Assembly (NCBI GenBank): GCA_936440205.1
Contig: OW387148.1
Span: forward strand, 1,302,001-1,366,000
Source: Lepidonotus clava
Lineage: Eukaryota > Annelida > Polychaeta > Phyllodocida > Polynoidae
DNA: 64,000 nt
Reading direction: 5' to 3'
In this document: positions 1-10,915 of the stretch, one piece after another
Layout: each line of letters starts with the position of its first letter
How positions within the stretch are numbered: position 1 is the first letter of the stretch
Notes under the pieces: model-generated
Seen by the model: the letters and a program-made list of their open reading frames with translations, nothing else
What the model was told of the DNA's origin: nothing
The model's database searches: none
Position numbers and translations under genes: made by a program

Positions 1-790
1 TAAAGCAGAGAATAACGACCCTGTAGTAAACATATACAAGGGAACAATGCCTGTATAGGAGTATTTGAAAGCCTAAAGATGTTGCTTTATACTGTGACAA
101 CAATCTGTACAATAACGCGGGTTCACAGGATACAACCTACTAGTGAGGGCTATAAAAGGGGAAGCATTGGTTTTGACACGCTTCGAGTCATACAGCGCAA
201 CAACCAAGGGTCCTATAGGCCCGGAGTAAAAATGCCACCATTGATGAGCTCATGCATTGTGAGTTAAACCATCATGATTTGGTTTTTGATGGTGCTCACC
301 AGGCCCTATTATACCGGAGAACAGATGCTCCCCTTCAGCTCATTGACGGCACCGGAGTATTTCAAAAGCATATGTTACCTTCTTTTGACGAATCGAGGCG
401 TCTGGTGTCATTTGCATAGCAGCTCAATCTCGCTGAATTTTTCCGGCGAAAACATCCCATTGTTTCCAATCATATATATCATCGCCAATCGGTTGCCGTG
501 TTTTTTTTTGCACCAATCCGGCTTTGAAGAGCAGCTGATGAAAGTGGGGGCTGCTTGATAGAATCGGCCAACTTGGAGGATCCCTCCAGGGTTTTTGCCA
601 TAATCTAAGCACCCAGTCGACATGGTTTTAAAAATCCTTTGAAACAAATTGTGATTGATAATTTTTGCCGGGGACGGCGGCTTTGGCGGCGCGTATAGTG
701 CCTGGTGGGGGTTCTTTATTGCCTAAAACAAAGACAATTCAAGCACTCGGCGTTTAAAAAACACCGAGAAGCTCGCCACAGTTAATACCT
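1..790. other. Intergenic or intronic DNA, no gene seen
   Basis: Mixed-composition DNA in which I see no exon with credible splice sites. A TATA-like TATAAAAG lies at 151-158, but no first exon or clear initiator can be tied to it. The short open frames overlap on both strands and look like chance. Confidence 0.6.
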
Positions 791-1310
791 CAGCAAAGGC
801 CCGAGCAGCTCAGAGCGGCTCATTCATCACCGTCGCTTTGCATTTTAATCAGAAAAGTAAGTTACATAATGCCTCAATAATTCATAATCACCGCACTTCA
901 TTTTCAAAGCGTATTAATCCCTGTATTGCTATTAACGGTCGCGCAGATTTTGCGATAGGGATTACACAAATATCGAAATGTAACCGCGTATAGGGGCTGT
1001 GGCGGGGAGCTCTTTTTGTCACTCTTACCTCACTCACGGTCATAAATTATTCATAACTTTGCGTCGGCTTTCAAAGGGATTACCAATTATGTTACGTTAG
1101 CGAAGATTAAGCGCTCAGCCGATCGGGGTGGTGGGGAGGCGCCAAAAAAGGGCGGGCGAGCATCTTTGGCACGTTTTCTGCGGGAGCACTTGAGAGCTGC
1201 TCCCACCAGCCGCTGAGCTGCTCGTGAGCTGCTCACCATTGAGGGGGGCCCCTTGGGGATTGGCGGCCGCCCGCCAGGTCTCTGCTTTACCAAAGCCTGC
1301 GTGTTCACTG
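790..1310. promoter_or_regulatory. GC-rich island with clustered GAGCWGCTC palindromes
   Basis: Exact GAGCWGCTC sites lie at 803-811, 1194-1202, 1215-1223 and 1226-1234, the last three within 41 bp. Near-matches (GAGCGGCTC at about 814, GAGCACTTG at about 1184) lie beside them. The island has no recognisable coding exon. Dense repeats of one palindrome in an otherwise unique GC-rich island look like a homotypic binding-site cluster. The binding factor is unknown and the regulatory role is inferred. Confidence 0.45.
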
Positions 1311-2210
1311 TCAGTTAAGAGTCCTTAATGCTCCCACCTTAAGTCTCCCCCCCCCCTCCCCCCACATTCCCAGTCCTCCAGGCACCGTGGCCGGCAGGTG
1401 AAAAATTCACACCTGATCCCTGAGGCTCAGGTACTGGAAAGATCAAAGGACTGCACGAGGCCCTTTTAGGGGAGGGATCAGCAAAATGTAAGGGGGAATC
1501 AAAAATTAAAACTTTGCTGCCGAGGGTTTTTGAGGATGGAACTTCTGAACTTGTAAGACCTTATGTAGGAGTAACCGACGTGTGTAACTGTACGTTACGT
1601 ACTTTTTGTTTGTATCACCCCAAGTTGGCTACTCGGGTCACTGAGATATACCTGTGTATCTATGGCTATTGGGGGCAAACCCTTGGAAAAGGCTATATCA
1701 CAAGGGGAATAGGTCGTGTAAAAGTCCCGCTATGCTCACATAATATATAACACACACGGTTTGATACATTGACTTCTGTCCAGTTTGCTTGTTTCCCGAT
1801 TTATTCATTTTTTCACTAAAATTTATATAAATTTTCTAAACACCATTTTGTGTGAAATCCTAGCGACTTTTAGATCGGATCCGACGCTGTGATATGCAGA
1901 GCCGGGTAAGTGTGACTTTTCCCAAAACTAGTTACCATGAGGGAGGCATTGCATCCTTGACCAATAGTGCTTGGAGTAAATGCAACGAGTTCATAGAAAC
2001 GTATGCACATGTTGCACGGCGTGAATTCTCACAAGGGAGACAATATGACGGTGCTAACTGTCATCTCTTGCACGTCTTTCTGACGGTTGAGGTTGATATT
2101 ACCATAGATCTAAAACACCACCACCAGATGGTCTCTTTATATCTATGATATTACAAAGGCTGAACTTGACCTTGTCAGGAACGCCTGTGTAATTAATCAT
2201 TTTATATTAG
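1310..2210. other. No gene seen; C10 tract
   Basis: A C10 run lies at 1347-1356 and is followed by a second C-rich block. The rest is AT-leaning DNA with only short, unsupported open frames. Confidence 0.55.
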
Positions 2211-2535
2211 TTAAACTGCTACTGATGATATAGATAGGGAAATTCATTACTCGATATGCTTATCACTTACAGATGACCTTGTACTTGATAAATCCATTAA
2301 TGATAAAGACAGTCTACATATTTACCATAAGAGCAATTTGGATAGAAAACCAAATGGTATTTGGAAAACAATTTTACTATCAATATCGAGAAGTCAAAAT
2401 TTAAGTATTTTGCAGTAATCGCTTAACAGTGGCCCGAAAATATGGAATCAATGATTGAAGTCCTCAAATTAGAAATATATCCCTTTCCTCCTTTGAAGCA
2501 CAATCAAAGATTTACTTCAACAATATTTTGAATAT
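2210..2535 (+). mobile_element. Decayed LINE, end of reverse-transcriptase ORF
   Basis: Around 2431-2450 the translation reads GPKIWNQ. It is followed, with frame changes and stops, by residues resembling RNISLSSF and then a hydrophilic end. This matches the GPKxWNxLPxxIRxxxSLxxFKxxLK pattern just after the RT domain in CR1/L2/Jockey-type LINE ORF2 proteins. Only this short stretch is readable, so the clade cannot be named and the 5' limit is uncertain. The element is dead, with several stops and frameshifts. Confidence 0.5.
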
Positions 2536-2729
2536 AAATCCATTGATAGTTCTGTACTCACGACAATACTTCGAAGCCAACTGAAACTTAACATACACAT
2601 ATGCCTATTAAAATCTTGATACATTAAAGCTGATGCGAACGGAAACCCAGTATTTTAGAATTTAATGCTTCTACTAAACCTTCAAATGAACCTAGCTAGA
2701 AAATCAAAAAACACTGTCAGAACCATCTT

Positions 2730-2918
2730 ATCCTGTTATCAAGAACTCTATTATAGTTCGTTAAGGTGTGTAATACTAGTTGACTTTGACCTTGTCAAAA
2801 CCAGCCTTCTTTATTACAAATATAATATCCTGTTATCAAGAACTCTATTATATGTCATTAAGGTGTGTAATACTAGTTGACTTTGACCTTGTCAAAACCA
2901 GCCTTCTTTATTACAAAT
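2730..2918. repeat. 96-bp tandem duplication
   Basis: Two nearly identical units start at 2730 and 2826. Each holds CTGTTATCAAGAACTC, then GGTGTGTAATACTAGTTGAC, then CCTTGTCAAAACCAGCC. The few differences mean the duplication is fairly recent compared with the decayed LINE pieces on either side. Confidence 0.85.
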
Positions 2919-2984
2919 CAAAAGACATGAGCACGTTATTACCAGAAGAGGATATCGTTATTAGACTGAAACCTGGTAGTTTGA

Positions 2985-3445
2985 GAGACAAACATGACAT
3001 TAACGTATGATTGTTTGATTGCATGGAATAACTTAAATGTGGATGTGAGAAATCTAGACACATTTGTGAAATTTAAAAATAATCAAAAAAAGGTGGCTAA
3101 TAACCACCAATATACCTGGATATATTTTACATTGAACTCCCTTTATCACCTTTGTAAAAGTGAGAGTCTATATTCTCTGTGTGCTAGTATGAATAATATA
3201 ACGGTATAAATATTTTGTTCTTTTAAGAAGATGTAAAACCTTATCAGAATATTTAGGAAGGTGCAGTGAATTTGCCTCTTTATATTCAAATATTATTTAA
3301 ACTCTGCCTTATAATTATTTGTACATACCGTATAAATATGTTTATTCTGTTGTTTGTATATATGTGACTGATATTTAATGTAAACTAGCATTTACTTGCT
3401 AATCACTTGTCAGTATAAATAAAGGAATTTTTTTTAAAAAAAGTA
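2985..3445 (+). mobile_element. Second LINE remnant with 3' UTR and tail
   Basis: An open stretch at 3015-3090 reads AWNNLNVDVRNLDTFVKF, again the W-N-x-L-x-x-x-V-R-x-x-x-T-F-x-x-F pattern of the LINE ORF2 C-terminus. An AT-rich segment follows and ends near 3415-3442 in ATAAATAAAGGAA plus short T and A runs, as expected for a LINE 3' end. A second WN motif, distinct from the one near 2440, implies two insertions. Almost all of the 5' part is missing, as is usual for 5'-truncated LINEs. Confidence 0.5.
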
Positions 3446-3790
3446 TGGCAATTATGATGCTACGTATCAGAAATCCCTGTTAGTTTTTATGACAGTCATC
3501 TTTGTCGTTTTGACCTTGATCTCTATGGAAAATATACTCTTAAATGTTTCGAGTTATGCAGAAGTTGTTGTAGTCCTTATATGTAGCCTACCATTTCAGC
3601 AAGCTTAATATGCATAAATTCCTGTGCTCAGATAAGACAAATCAAGTTCTTAATGGTTTATGTGGGTCTGTGCTAAGAAGTTTTGCCAAACAATGTTTGC
3701 ACCGCCAGTATTCGAACTTTCAATCTACCTAACGGATCTGGGTGCTACTGAGGCTCACTAAGGTTGGGAACCTAGATGGTAGACATACGC
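3445..3790. other. No gene seen
   Basis: AT-rich DNA between the LINE tail and the first MPDU1 exon relic. Nothing recognisable. Confidence 0.5.
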
Positions 3791-3792
3791 TC

Positions 3793-3932
3793 ATGCAAGG
3801 GGGCTACCTTCTTTCAGCCGACCTTGCCGACCGCGATTATTTGTAATTAAACGTTTCTGACACCCATGTCCATTTACCTACGGCGAGGCTGTTTTCGTTC
3901 TCCCTGACGGTGGTCTATTCAGATGACCTTAG
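3793..3932 (+). pseudogene. MPDU1: Relics 0 and 1 of the MPDU1 exon
   Basis: At 3793-3835 only the distal part of the unit survives (a stretch like TCAGCCGACCTTGCCGACC, matching the end of the other copies). At 3853-3932 the intron-flank block (TTTCTGACACCCATGTCC) is followed by TACCTACGGCGAGGCTG, which encodes TYGEAVF as in the intact exon, and then breaks down. These are the oldest-looking members of the tandem series. Confidence 0.6.
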
Positions 3933-3949
3933 TGAACTCAGTTACCTGT

Positions 3950-4090
3950 GTATAAACATTTCTGTCCCCCTATGTCCCTTTACTGTTACAATACCAATGG
4001 GGAGACAGTCTTCCTCCTGCTCCAAATGTGGATCATCACTGCCCTCGTCCTGTCCTACGGTGGTACACTCAGTCAACCTTGCTGGCCACA
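3950..4090 (+). pseudogene. MPDU1: Relic 2 of the MPDU1 exon
   Basis: This copy reads TNGETVFLLLQMW then ITALVLSYGG in one frame, very close to TYGETVFLLTQTW and IAVLVLSYSG of the intact exon. It carries the same upstream flank (AAACATTTCTGTCCCCC, then TTTACTGTTACAA). The acceptor AG is lost (ACAA instead of ACAG). A segment after YGG is deleted before the unit resumes with ACACTCAGTCAACCTTGC. The second half of the exon (SPAAPAGL to IAR) is absent, so this is a partial, non-functional copy. Confidence 0.75.
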
Positions 4091-4390
4091 AAAACCTGTA
4101 TATATATTAAAAAACAGGAGAACACCAAGGGGGATTGCCATTCTTGCCGAATCAGGATGATAATATTGATAAGTCGGCCCTTTTATTTAGCATTAAACAT
4201 TAAATAAATAAAAGAATAATTTTAAAGAAAAAGATTACAGAGATGAGGGGATCCACCTGCACTCAATGACGGCTGGAAAACATGTAAGCCCGCCAAAACT
4301 AACACGAAGGAAGCATGTGACCTAATAAATATCCATGAGCTGCAGGTGGTCCCCGAAATGTATACCTATATAATTATACAATTATATTTG

Positions 4391-4545
4391 TCATAAAATT
4401 TTCTGACCCCATGCCCTTTACGGTTACCATACTTATGAGGAGATGGTGTTCCTGCTGATCCAAAAATGGATCATATCTGTTCTCATCTTGCCCTATGGTA
4501 GTCAGCCCACCAAGGCCTTTATCTACTCAGCTGACCTTGCCACAT
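4391..4545 (+). pseudogene. MPDU1: Relic 3 of the MPDU1 exon
   Basis: The unit begins with the shared flank (ATAAAATTTTCTGACCCC) and gives TYEEMVFLLIQKW, then a decayed LVLSYS-like run. It then continues with ATCTACTCAGCTGACCTTGC, which matches IYSAVLV of the intact exon. The acceptor is degraded. It keeps the middle segment that relic 2 has lost, so the copies decayed independently. Confidence 0.7.
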
Positions 4546-4547
4546 GT

Positions 4548-4650
4548 TTACCATTACTGTTACAGTACCTTTACTGTTCCTCCTGACCCAGACTTGGATC
4601 AACGCTGTCCTTGTCCTGTCCTACTTAGCCAACCTTGTTGATCTTACTAC
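4548..4650 (+). pseudogene. MPDU1: Relic 4 of the MPDU1 exon
   Basis: This is the copy next to the intact exon. It keeps TTACTGTTACAG and the acceptor AG but has lost the codons for YGETV, resuming at CTCCTGACCCAGAC (LLTQT) and running through LVLSY. It is truncated into the next flank block, which leads directly into the intact exon. Confidence 0.7.
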
Positions 4651-4694
4651 CTAGTAGAAATATTTCTGACCCCCATGTCCCTCTACTGTTACAG

Positions 4695-4899
4695 TACCTA
4701 CGGTGAGACGGTGTTCCTGCTGACCCAGACGTGGATCATCGCTGTCCTTGTCCTGTCCTACAGCGGTCGGCCAGCCGTGGCCGGGATCTACTCAGCCGTC
4801 CTCGTCGGCCTGCTCGCCTTCTTCCTGTCCCCTGCCGCCCCCGCCGGCCTCATCTGGCTCCTCCAAATCAGCAACGTGCCCAACATCGTCATAGCAAGG
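4695..4899 (+). CDS. MPDU1: MPDU1 internal exon (PQ-loop, Dol-P-Man utilisation)
   Basis: Internal exon of mannose-P-dolichol utilization defect 1, an ER multi-spanning PQ-loop/MtN3-type protein. Known role: it is needed for use of dolichol-phosphate-mannose and -glucose in N-glycan, GPI-anchor and C/O-mannose pathways. The exon encodes 68 full codons after one leading base: TYGETVFLLTQTW, IAVLVLSYSG, a hydrophobic membrane segment (LVGLLAFFLSP), then LLQISNVPNIVIAR. It aligns without gaps to human FSSWGEALFLMLQT...LLQASNVPAVVVGR. The acceptor is TACTGTTACAG after a pyrimidine tract (4694|4695, phase 2). The donor is AGG|GTAAGT (4899|4900, phase 0). The full protein is about 250 residues, so this is roughly a quarter. 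I recognised no other MPDU1 exon in the window. Either the introns are very long or this is an orphan exon. No stop or frameshift is present, and decay of the neighbouring copies suggests that this one has been kept by selection. Confidence 0.8.
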
Positions 4900-5490
4900 G
4901 TAAGTCAAGGCTAAAACAGTCAAAGCGTATTATGTGATGTGGATTATGTTCTGGTCGCACATCTTGCGACTGCATATTATAGAGTGAACCATCTTAAGAT
5001 ATTAAGTCTAGTAACTAAAACACTAGTTCGCACATTGATAGACCAATTAGTCAATTTCATCCTTGACATCCCATACATCCAGTGTTGGCCAGGCGCACGG
5101 ATTCTACAGTTAGTGTCATGTATGTATAGCTTAGGAGGGATACTGTAAGTGTTACATTAAAATCTACAATATCAATTTAAACCAATTGAGCTAACCTTCA
5201 AAGAAATGCAACTACCATTGGAAGTTTTAATGCCTCCGCATTGCATTTTATCAAAACTGTTTTTGTGAAAAAAAAGAGTTTAAATAAAGTTCCTCGGGAC
5301 TCACTTCCTCGTCACGATATCCCATTAACTAATTATTCTTTGACCGGAAATGCATAAGTAGCAGATGGCTGGTTTTTACAAAATAAAAGGATTCAAAAGC
5401 CCCATCAGGGTCACTCCCCTGTGTATTGAGTGCAGAAATCATTACAATTATTGGGGGCCCATTTGTACTAGACGACAAGCATGTAGCGGT
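4900..5490. other. Putative intron 3' of the MPDU1 exon
   Basis: AT-rich DNA beginning with the strong donor GTAAGT. I looked for the next MPDU1 exon (the family region [21 protein letters not shown]) and did not find it here or further downstream. Confidence 0.4.
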
Positions 5491-5840
5491 GTAAATTAAG
5501 CCCGGGGTGGGTGGGGACGACCCGTTGACACGCCATGTCGGAGGGCGGGGTGGGGTCACTGCCCACCGCTATAACACTACCACGTCCCACCCCGCCCTCG
5601 TCCTCCTGTGTTTGACATCTGACCCAGGAGGAGATTACCCACCTGTTAATGACATAATGACGGGCAGGAGGGGGGCGGGAGGTGCTCAGGTAATGAGCCG
5701 TTATCACGAGCAGGAGGTGGGTGATCGGCGGGCGTCATGCCAGGCGGGGATCAGCCCTCCTCGCCTCACCTGCCCGCCCCCGACCTGTGTTCTCTGAGCA
5801 GCTCATCTGCTCACACGTTGGGTAAGGCGAGCTGCTCCTG
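5490..5840. promoter_or_regulatory. GC-rich island with two GAGCWGCTC sites
   Basis: GAGCAGCTC at 5796-5804 and GAGCTGCTC at 5829-5837 lie 33 bp apart at the right end of the island. Half-site matches lie near 5807 (CTGCTCACA) and 5930 (GAGCTGCTT). The island has no recognisable coding exon. The overlapping open frames on both strands reflect high GC and low stop frequency. Confidence 0.4.
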
Positions 5841-7260
5841 CTGCTATCATTAGTACTTCTCACTGGACATTGGGTCTTAATGGGTTGTGAGCTCAGCCGT
5901 GTAGCCGTCCACATTGATAGGTGTTCTTTGAGCTGCTTGGTTTGACGATATATTGGGGGTGGTAAGCAAAAACATATTAATTTAGAGACAGTTTCAACGA
6001 AATAATTCATGCATGAAACCGTCATATATATATGTAGCATGTATGATTTATACATTAAAATATTGGTATGACCTATTGATACACAGAATTCTGAAGCACC
6101 CAGGTCCGGTAAATTCACAATATAGACCTTTTCAGGCCTTTCGCTTTCTTTAGCAGCACGTTCTTTTTCTCACCAACCATATATATTTTTGAGATAAGAA
6201 AACCTATTCACTTTAGTGTCCGAGAACTGTCCGATTCACCTCTCGAAAGTTGTATAGTAGAATAAATGGGCCCAGTTCGTAGAGGAAACTTGTACTATAT
6301 GATAAGCCGGTAGGAAATCTTAGCACCCTTCCTCCATGCCAAGTTCCCAACGCCCCATGGCCGAATGGACCTCCTCCAATTGGACCAGTGGCATTAGCAT
6401 GGCGATTGTTGGACACAGAACCCCTGCTTTGTGTCGAATAAAGCCCCATCCAGACATAGCATCCGCCGGCGGTGTTTACCTGAGTCGACGACTTATTTAC
6501 TCTTTACGTAGATCCTGCTGAAACCTTAGCCTAATTAGGTCAGTCGATCTGCCGACGAAAAACCTGACGGTGTTTTCCGTCTCCTCTCGGCCGGTGTAGG
6601 GATATTTTACCTCCTCACTTTGACTTGGCCTTAGACTTGCCAGAGTGTCACTTTTAGAAATTATGATAATTAAAACGGTTATACTTACTTGAAAAGAATT
6701 TCAAACTCATGTTTGCACATTATATACCTGTAGGATATGTAAGTAACATGTGTAAGGACTATGAAGATTGCAGGATTTCACAAATTATAAAAGTAAATCT
6801 AAGAAAAAATGGCAGGGAAAATCAGAGCATTTTTACATTTGGTTGGAAAAACAACGACATTCGGAAAAGGACAGTTGCCGCATTGTGATGATGCTCAGCA
6901 CAATTGAAGTCTAGTCCGTGATTAATGATTTTATCTGTCATTTACTTCGGTAAAGTATTTGTTTTTAAATTCACTACTGAGCAAATCTTTCAGATGTTAT
7001 ATCTCTGACATCCAAAGATAGCCGAGCTTGGTACACATAGGCCAAACAATATAATATAAATAAAATGTCACATAACGAGAGAAATTCTATTACTAACCAC
7101 ATGGTTTAATCTTTACGTAAGGTCACTGTAAGGTCGTGACGAGATGTTGACGATTTGGTCCCAGAAATGTCAGGCCGCTATTCATACTCCTACACGGTGG
7201 TCGTAAGCACGTCTAACTGATTTTTGTGAATCACAAAGTCGGAAAGTGGGCAACCAGAGT
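5840..7260. other. AT-rich, no gene seen
   Basis: No exon, repeat unit or structured element was recognised. Confidence 0.5.
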
Positions 7261-7540
7261 GGCTGTCTCCCGGCGTGCGGCCGCTTACTATTACTAATTA
7301 GGCCGGGTCCCAGCAACCCGAGCGGCGCATCGATCATCTTCCCGTAGAGAAGATTAGGCTAGGGTTACTGCGCACCCACCCCGCGCACCACTTCCGGTTG
7401 TCGCCGAGCCCAACTTGGCGCGGTGATCGTCGACGGCGTAGTGTTGGGAGGACGGGTAGTGTCACTTTAAGGGAGGGGATAGGGATGGAGTGAGTGGAGA
7501 CGGGTGGACTACGAGCTCCTGTGTGGGGTGGGCATGTTCC
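7260..7540. other. Small GC-rich block
   Basis: A short GC-rich island (GTGCGGCCGC at about 7276, GGCGCGGTGATCG at about 7418) without recognisable coding content. It may be a regulatory element. Confidence 0.3.
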
Positions 7541-9116
7541 CTGACTTATAAACGGACGTTTTCTATAACCAGGCAGTTTCAATTTGATAGAGGCTCCCTC
7601 TTACAGCTTTGTAAAATGTTTAAGTCTTACAAAAGAGGTGGAATCGCTATAACCAAATTGCACTGATGTCATGATTCAATAATATACCAGAAATGATAAA
7701 GTATGACGCCAGAAGTAGAAAAGGATCCGTCTTTGCTAGTATCCAATAGTGTCTTCAGCGGCTTTTGAAGTTGAATCGATGTAATCATACTTATGGACTA
7801 GCAAAAAGTTGAGAAAACAAAGTAATTTGAATGAAGGAGTAGCATACATGAGTGAGCTGCTAGTCCCTACTTCGAGGTGGTTCCTCTTAATCACCTTGAA
7901 ATTACAAGAAAGTCTATTTGGATAACAGAGTCAAACATGTCACACGTAGGTGGGACAGTTAGGTAATGTATATACGATGTGTAGAAACAAACATTCAGGG
8001 ACTTTGGGCTGATCGTGTTTGCTCTAGATATGTGAGGCCTGTTTGACATGTCTACAGTAAGACGCGGCTGATGACGCTGATAACCGTAACAATATGCCCA
8101 CTTGTAGCTGGCTGAAGTATATTGCAAAACAAGATGTGGGCGAATCCTTTCTCTTTTCTTAAAGCAAATGGTTATACATCCATGGAATATTTAGATTAAT
8201 TGATCATTAGCATTTCAAAGAGTAATCTTACGGAATATTATACCCACACTAAAATAAACTCTACATACTATTGAAACGTAAATGCTAATTGCTTTAGAGC
8301 TTTAAAACGAATCGGTATCTGAAAGGATAGCATGTGTACTTTGATTGTACATGTACTACAAATCCATTTACTAGGATCTTAAGAAATGGTAACATGTGTA
8401 TGTATAATGAATATGTTTCTCTCTTTTGAGGGAAGCGAAAATATAGAAAAAACTGAATCTAACGTTGCCCCTACTAGATACTTAGTTACTTAGATACGGT
8501 CTATTAAAGACCAAGGTAATGATGTCCAAAAGTCCGAGTGGACTGCCATAAGACTGTCCAGATTATCGGAACCCCTGTCTTCCTGTAACTTATGTCATTT
8601 ATAAGCAACTAATATTAAATGCCTCAGATACTTTCAAAATGTTGTGAGAGCTTTGCCCGTCGTCAAAAGTCGGATGGGTCTGAAGGTTGCAGCCACTGTG
8701 GCCTTAAATATAGAAGAGCCTTGGCCTTTAAAGCCTGGGTACATGTACCATTTTCCTATACTACTACCATGATATTCTGCATTTCCAAATACACTTATTT
8801 TCTGTTCTGTTACAAGGGCTACTCATTTCAGCTGCAACAGAATCATACTTCTTTTTTAAAATCACATTTGGTATTTTACTTAAGACACATGCAAAATGAC
8901 TTCCATTTCATTTCCATCGTCATAGTAAAGCAGTTTTGTAGAAAAAGATGTTTTTATTATGCCCGCAGTCATTTGCCTTTTTATCGGTGGTTTGTCGACA
9001 TTAGTTTCGACGGTTGACTCCATCTGTCTGTACCTTTGATCCTGAATCGTAGTATAAGATTACATAGGTCAATGGGTACACTGAGTATCTGAAGTAACGA
9101 GAACGGCCGGGAGCAG
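7540..9116. other. AT-rich, one unsupported 132-codon frame
   Basis: The only long frame (8619-9017, plus) is AT-rich, matches no family I know, and has no visible promoter or splice signals. I treat it as chance. The half-site GTGAGCTGCTAG lies at about 7853. Confidence 0.5.
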
Positions 9117-9178
9117 CCGGGGGTAATAAACGAACTCACCTGTTCGACCGGGGGTAATAAGCGAACTCACCTGTTCGA
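9117..9178. repeat. Perfect-register 31-bp tandem duplication
   Basis: Units 9117-9147 and 9148-9178 differ at one base (AATAAACGAA versus AATAAGCGAA). Each contains CTCACCTGTTCGA. It is a very recent or conserved direct repeat. Confidence 0.9.
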
Positions 9179-9179
9179 C

Positions 9180-10200
9180 TAGTCGGAGGAAAGATCTAGT
9201 CTGCAAACATCTACATGGCTTTTCTTTACATTTTGATGAGGTTTAATTGTCACTCCAGAAATGTTAGTAATTTGGCTTGTCAAATTTAAGTTCTTTTTGT
9301 ACATATCAATGCACGCTACTTCTAAAATGAGCTGCCCTTGTAAGCATATCGAATTAAACGCGCATTTGGAAATGAAGAATAGCATGGTAGTAGTATAGGA
9401 AAATGGTTAGGAAATGCATCTCGCCATTTTACACAATAGTTTTTTTTCAAACTGATCATTAAGAAGCGCACGGGCATTGTTTGTAATATGTTCAGTGAAC
9501 CTACTATAATTATGAATGATCTTTCTAATACCAAAAGTCCTATGAATAACATTGTTAATGGCCCCTAATTTTATGTCAGTGTATTTTCAAGTAGCATTAC
9601 TCTATTTAATTTTCTATAAATGATAATGTGTTTACATGTGTACAGCACTAACCTACCTAGATGACTTCAGACAATTAATCGGCTGGTTATCTGAAGTTGG
9701 GGTATGGGGTTACATTATTTTTAACCGGTTAGTTAAAGGTTTCAGTGTCAGTGTTAGTTGTAGGCCGTGTCAGGTGCCCCCCACACACGGCCACCTTTTT
9801 CTGCCCCGGTCGTGACCTGAACAGATCTGTACAACTCTTTCATCACCACTGACATTCACAATAGGAGATGCCTGGATCGTGTAGCAACACTTTTTGTTGG
9901 TGTGTTTTATATTTCCTGATATAAATACAATCAGGACTCGACATTATGCATGTAACCCCCCTGCCCGGGGACAGTAAAAGTTGTGCCATATGATTATAAT
10001 CCAGTAAAGATGGGTAGGTAAATTCTAGGGTCAGGCAAAGCCAAAAGCCTTAATTTCGAGCCCTGAATATTACATACAATTTATACTAACAGGTTATTCT
10101 GCCGAAAAGTATATGTATGTTATGTCTAATCATATAGAGGTATTTACGAGAAAGGTATAGTATACCTTATGGACACATTAAACAGATCGACTACTCAGCC
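9180..10200. other. AT-rich, no gene seen
   Basis: Nothing recognised apart from short chance frames on the minus strand. Confidence 0.5.
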
Positions 10201-10690
10201 ATTTTCCCGTTGCCCATTTAACGCGTCAGCCTGTCGACGCGGCTAGACGCGGCTCGGGTTTGCCGCGCCCCAGGTAATGCCGCCCCCCATCTTCCCACTA
10301 CCTGGTGATCTGGTCTACCTAATTAAACGCGCGCCGCGCCTGACCACGGGCGGCGCGGCTCGGGTTCGCCGCCCTACCGCTAATTAATCTGGTCGGGCAG
10401 GCTATCACCGAGCCGGGCGCGGCTTTTTAAGGTAATTATGCCGATCGCTGTGGGTCCTCGGCGCTTCTTGCTGTTTGCCGATTGCCGCGTCCCGACCCGC
10501 GCGTAATTAAGTCGCGCGGCAATGCTGCGGCGCGGCATCGGTGGGATCCTATTGCAGGGTGGGGTAGGGGGGTGCGTACGGAGACGCGGGGGTTTCTATT
10601 CTATCTGCTGATTTCTTTAGGCGCCGCCTCTTCCCATCGTGCTGTGATCCGTACTGCCTACATTGACTAGGGCTGAGCCGGGGGTGGTAC
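10200..10690. promoter_or_regulatory. CpG-dense island with TAATTA sites
   Basis: Repeated GCGCGGC/GCCGCGC words alternate with homeodomain-type cores: CTAATTAAACG at about 10319, CTAATTAATC at about 10380 and GTAATTAAG at about 10503. AT-rich homeobox-like sites inside a CpG-dense island suggest a cis-regulatory element. No coding exon was recognised. Confidence 0.4.
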
Positions 10691-10710
10691 AGAGGGGAAT
10701 ATGTGCTAGC

Positions 10711-10915
10711 CCTCACTGCAGCATGCACTATAGCTTACACTGTGGCATACACTATAGCCTTCACTCCATCGTGCACTATAGCTTACACTGTAGCCTACAC
10801 TACATCCTACACTATAGCTTACACTGTAGCCTACACTATATCCTACACTATAGCCTTCAGTGTAGCCTACACTATAGCCTACACTATAACCTTCAGTGTA
10901 GCCTACACTATAGCC
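10711..10915. repeat. 12-bp minisatellite, about 17 units
   Basis: Degenerate tandem units of the form ACACTATAGCCT, alternating with variants such as ACACTGTAGCCT and TTCAGTGTAGCC. The period is a multiple of three and the unit has no stop in several frames, so both strands are open throughout (plus-strand TIAYTVAY-type, minus-strand GYSVGYSV-type). The open frames come from the repeat and are no sign of a protein. Confidence 0.9.

Noticed and set aside
8619-9017. 132-codon plus-strand ORF in AT-rich DNA
   Set aside because: Cys- and aromatic-rich translation without any family pattern, and no promoter, acceptor or poly(A) signal placed around it.
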